Under the pieces are notes generated by a model. It saw only the letters and a list, made by a program, of their open reading frames with translations. It was not told where the DNA came from and did not search any database. Shown piece by piece: positions 6,343-6,382 of a stretch of DNA of 6,382 bases. The stretch spans positions 1 to 6,382 of the forward strand of contig JAIOTM010000316.1 in the NCBI GenBank assembly GCA_021106755.1. Reading direction: 5' to 3'. The DNA is from Candidatus Cloacimonadota bacterium. GTDB taxonomy: Bacteria > Cloacimonadota > Cloacimonadia > Cloacimonadales > JAIOQZ01. The number at the start of each line of letters is the position of its first letter. Position 1 is the stretch's first letter. The translations under genes and the position numbers were made by a program.

Positions 6343-6350
6343 TAATCTCT

Positions 6351-6382
6351 ATGCAAAACAAAAAAGTAGCATTTATTTTCCC
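6351..6382 (+). CDS. fabD: Probable malonyl-CoA:ACP transacylase FabD, N-terminal fragment (3' end outside window)
   Basis: Only eleven residues are present, MQNKKVAFIFP. They fit the start of FabD, which typically reads K-(I/V)-A-F-(I/L/V)-FPGQG, and fabD normally follows fabH in this cluster. FabD moves malonyl groups from CoA to acyl carrier protein, giving FabH and the elongating synthases their substrate. The catalytic GHSLGE serine lies beyond the window. The call rests on position plus a very short match. Confidence 0.72.
   Translation, partial: MQNKKVAFIF

Noticed and set aside
1..6382. A novel defence, mobile or biosynthetic system
   Set aside because: Every long coding frame belongs to a well-known core family with intact motifs, and there are no transposases, integrases, terminal repeats, CRISPR repeats or composition breaks that I can see.

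Overview
The window is ordinary chromosomal housekeeping DNA, gene-dense and moderately AT-rich, with every gene on the + strand. An LptF/LptG-family permease and a WaaE/KdtX-like glycosyltransferase point to a diderm (Gram-negative) bacterium that makes lipopolysaccharide. The fatty-acid cluster and the four-cysteine L32 are too widespread to give a phylum. The protein motifs do not look like close relatives of E. coli, and I do not assign a taxon.

Layout: (1) 1-225 is the C-terminal end of a SpoIIE/PP2C-type serine phosphatase, overlapping trmO (210-704), a tRNA t6A37 methyltransferase. (2) After a 169-bp gap comes serC (874-1953), with a strong Shine-Dalgarno sequence and a textbook intrinsic terminator at 1967-1996. 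(3) Almost on top of that terminator starts a lipopolysaccharide unit: a family 2 glycosyltransferase (2002-2763) joined by an ATGA overlap to an LptF/LptG-type export permease (2760-3848). (4) A 282-bp non-coding gap holds a good sigma70-like promoter and a perfect inverted repeat close to the expected transcript start. (5) The rpmF-plsX-fabH-fabD cluster follows (4131 to the window end), with ATGA overlaps at rpmF/plsX and plsX/fabH and a short gap with its own ribosome binding site before fabD.

How the genes work together: PlsX makes acyl-phosphate for phospholipid synthesis, FabH starts each fatty-acid chain, and FabD supplies malonyl-ACP. Their linkage to ribosomal protein L32 is a conserved arrangement that ties membrane lipid supply to ribosome production. 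The glycosyltransferase and permease serve outer-membrane lipopolysaccharide assembly and export. SerC serves serine (and possibly pyridoxal phosphate) synthesis.

I found no mobile element, CRISPR array, tRNA, rRNA, defence system or clear sign of horizontal transfer. The observations most worth a second look are regulatory: the inverted repeat with an alternative pairing in front of rpmF, and the terminator placed directly before the glycosyltransferase start. No coding sequence here looks like an undescribed system.
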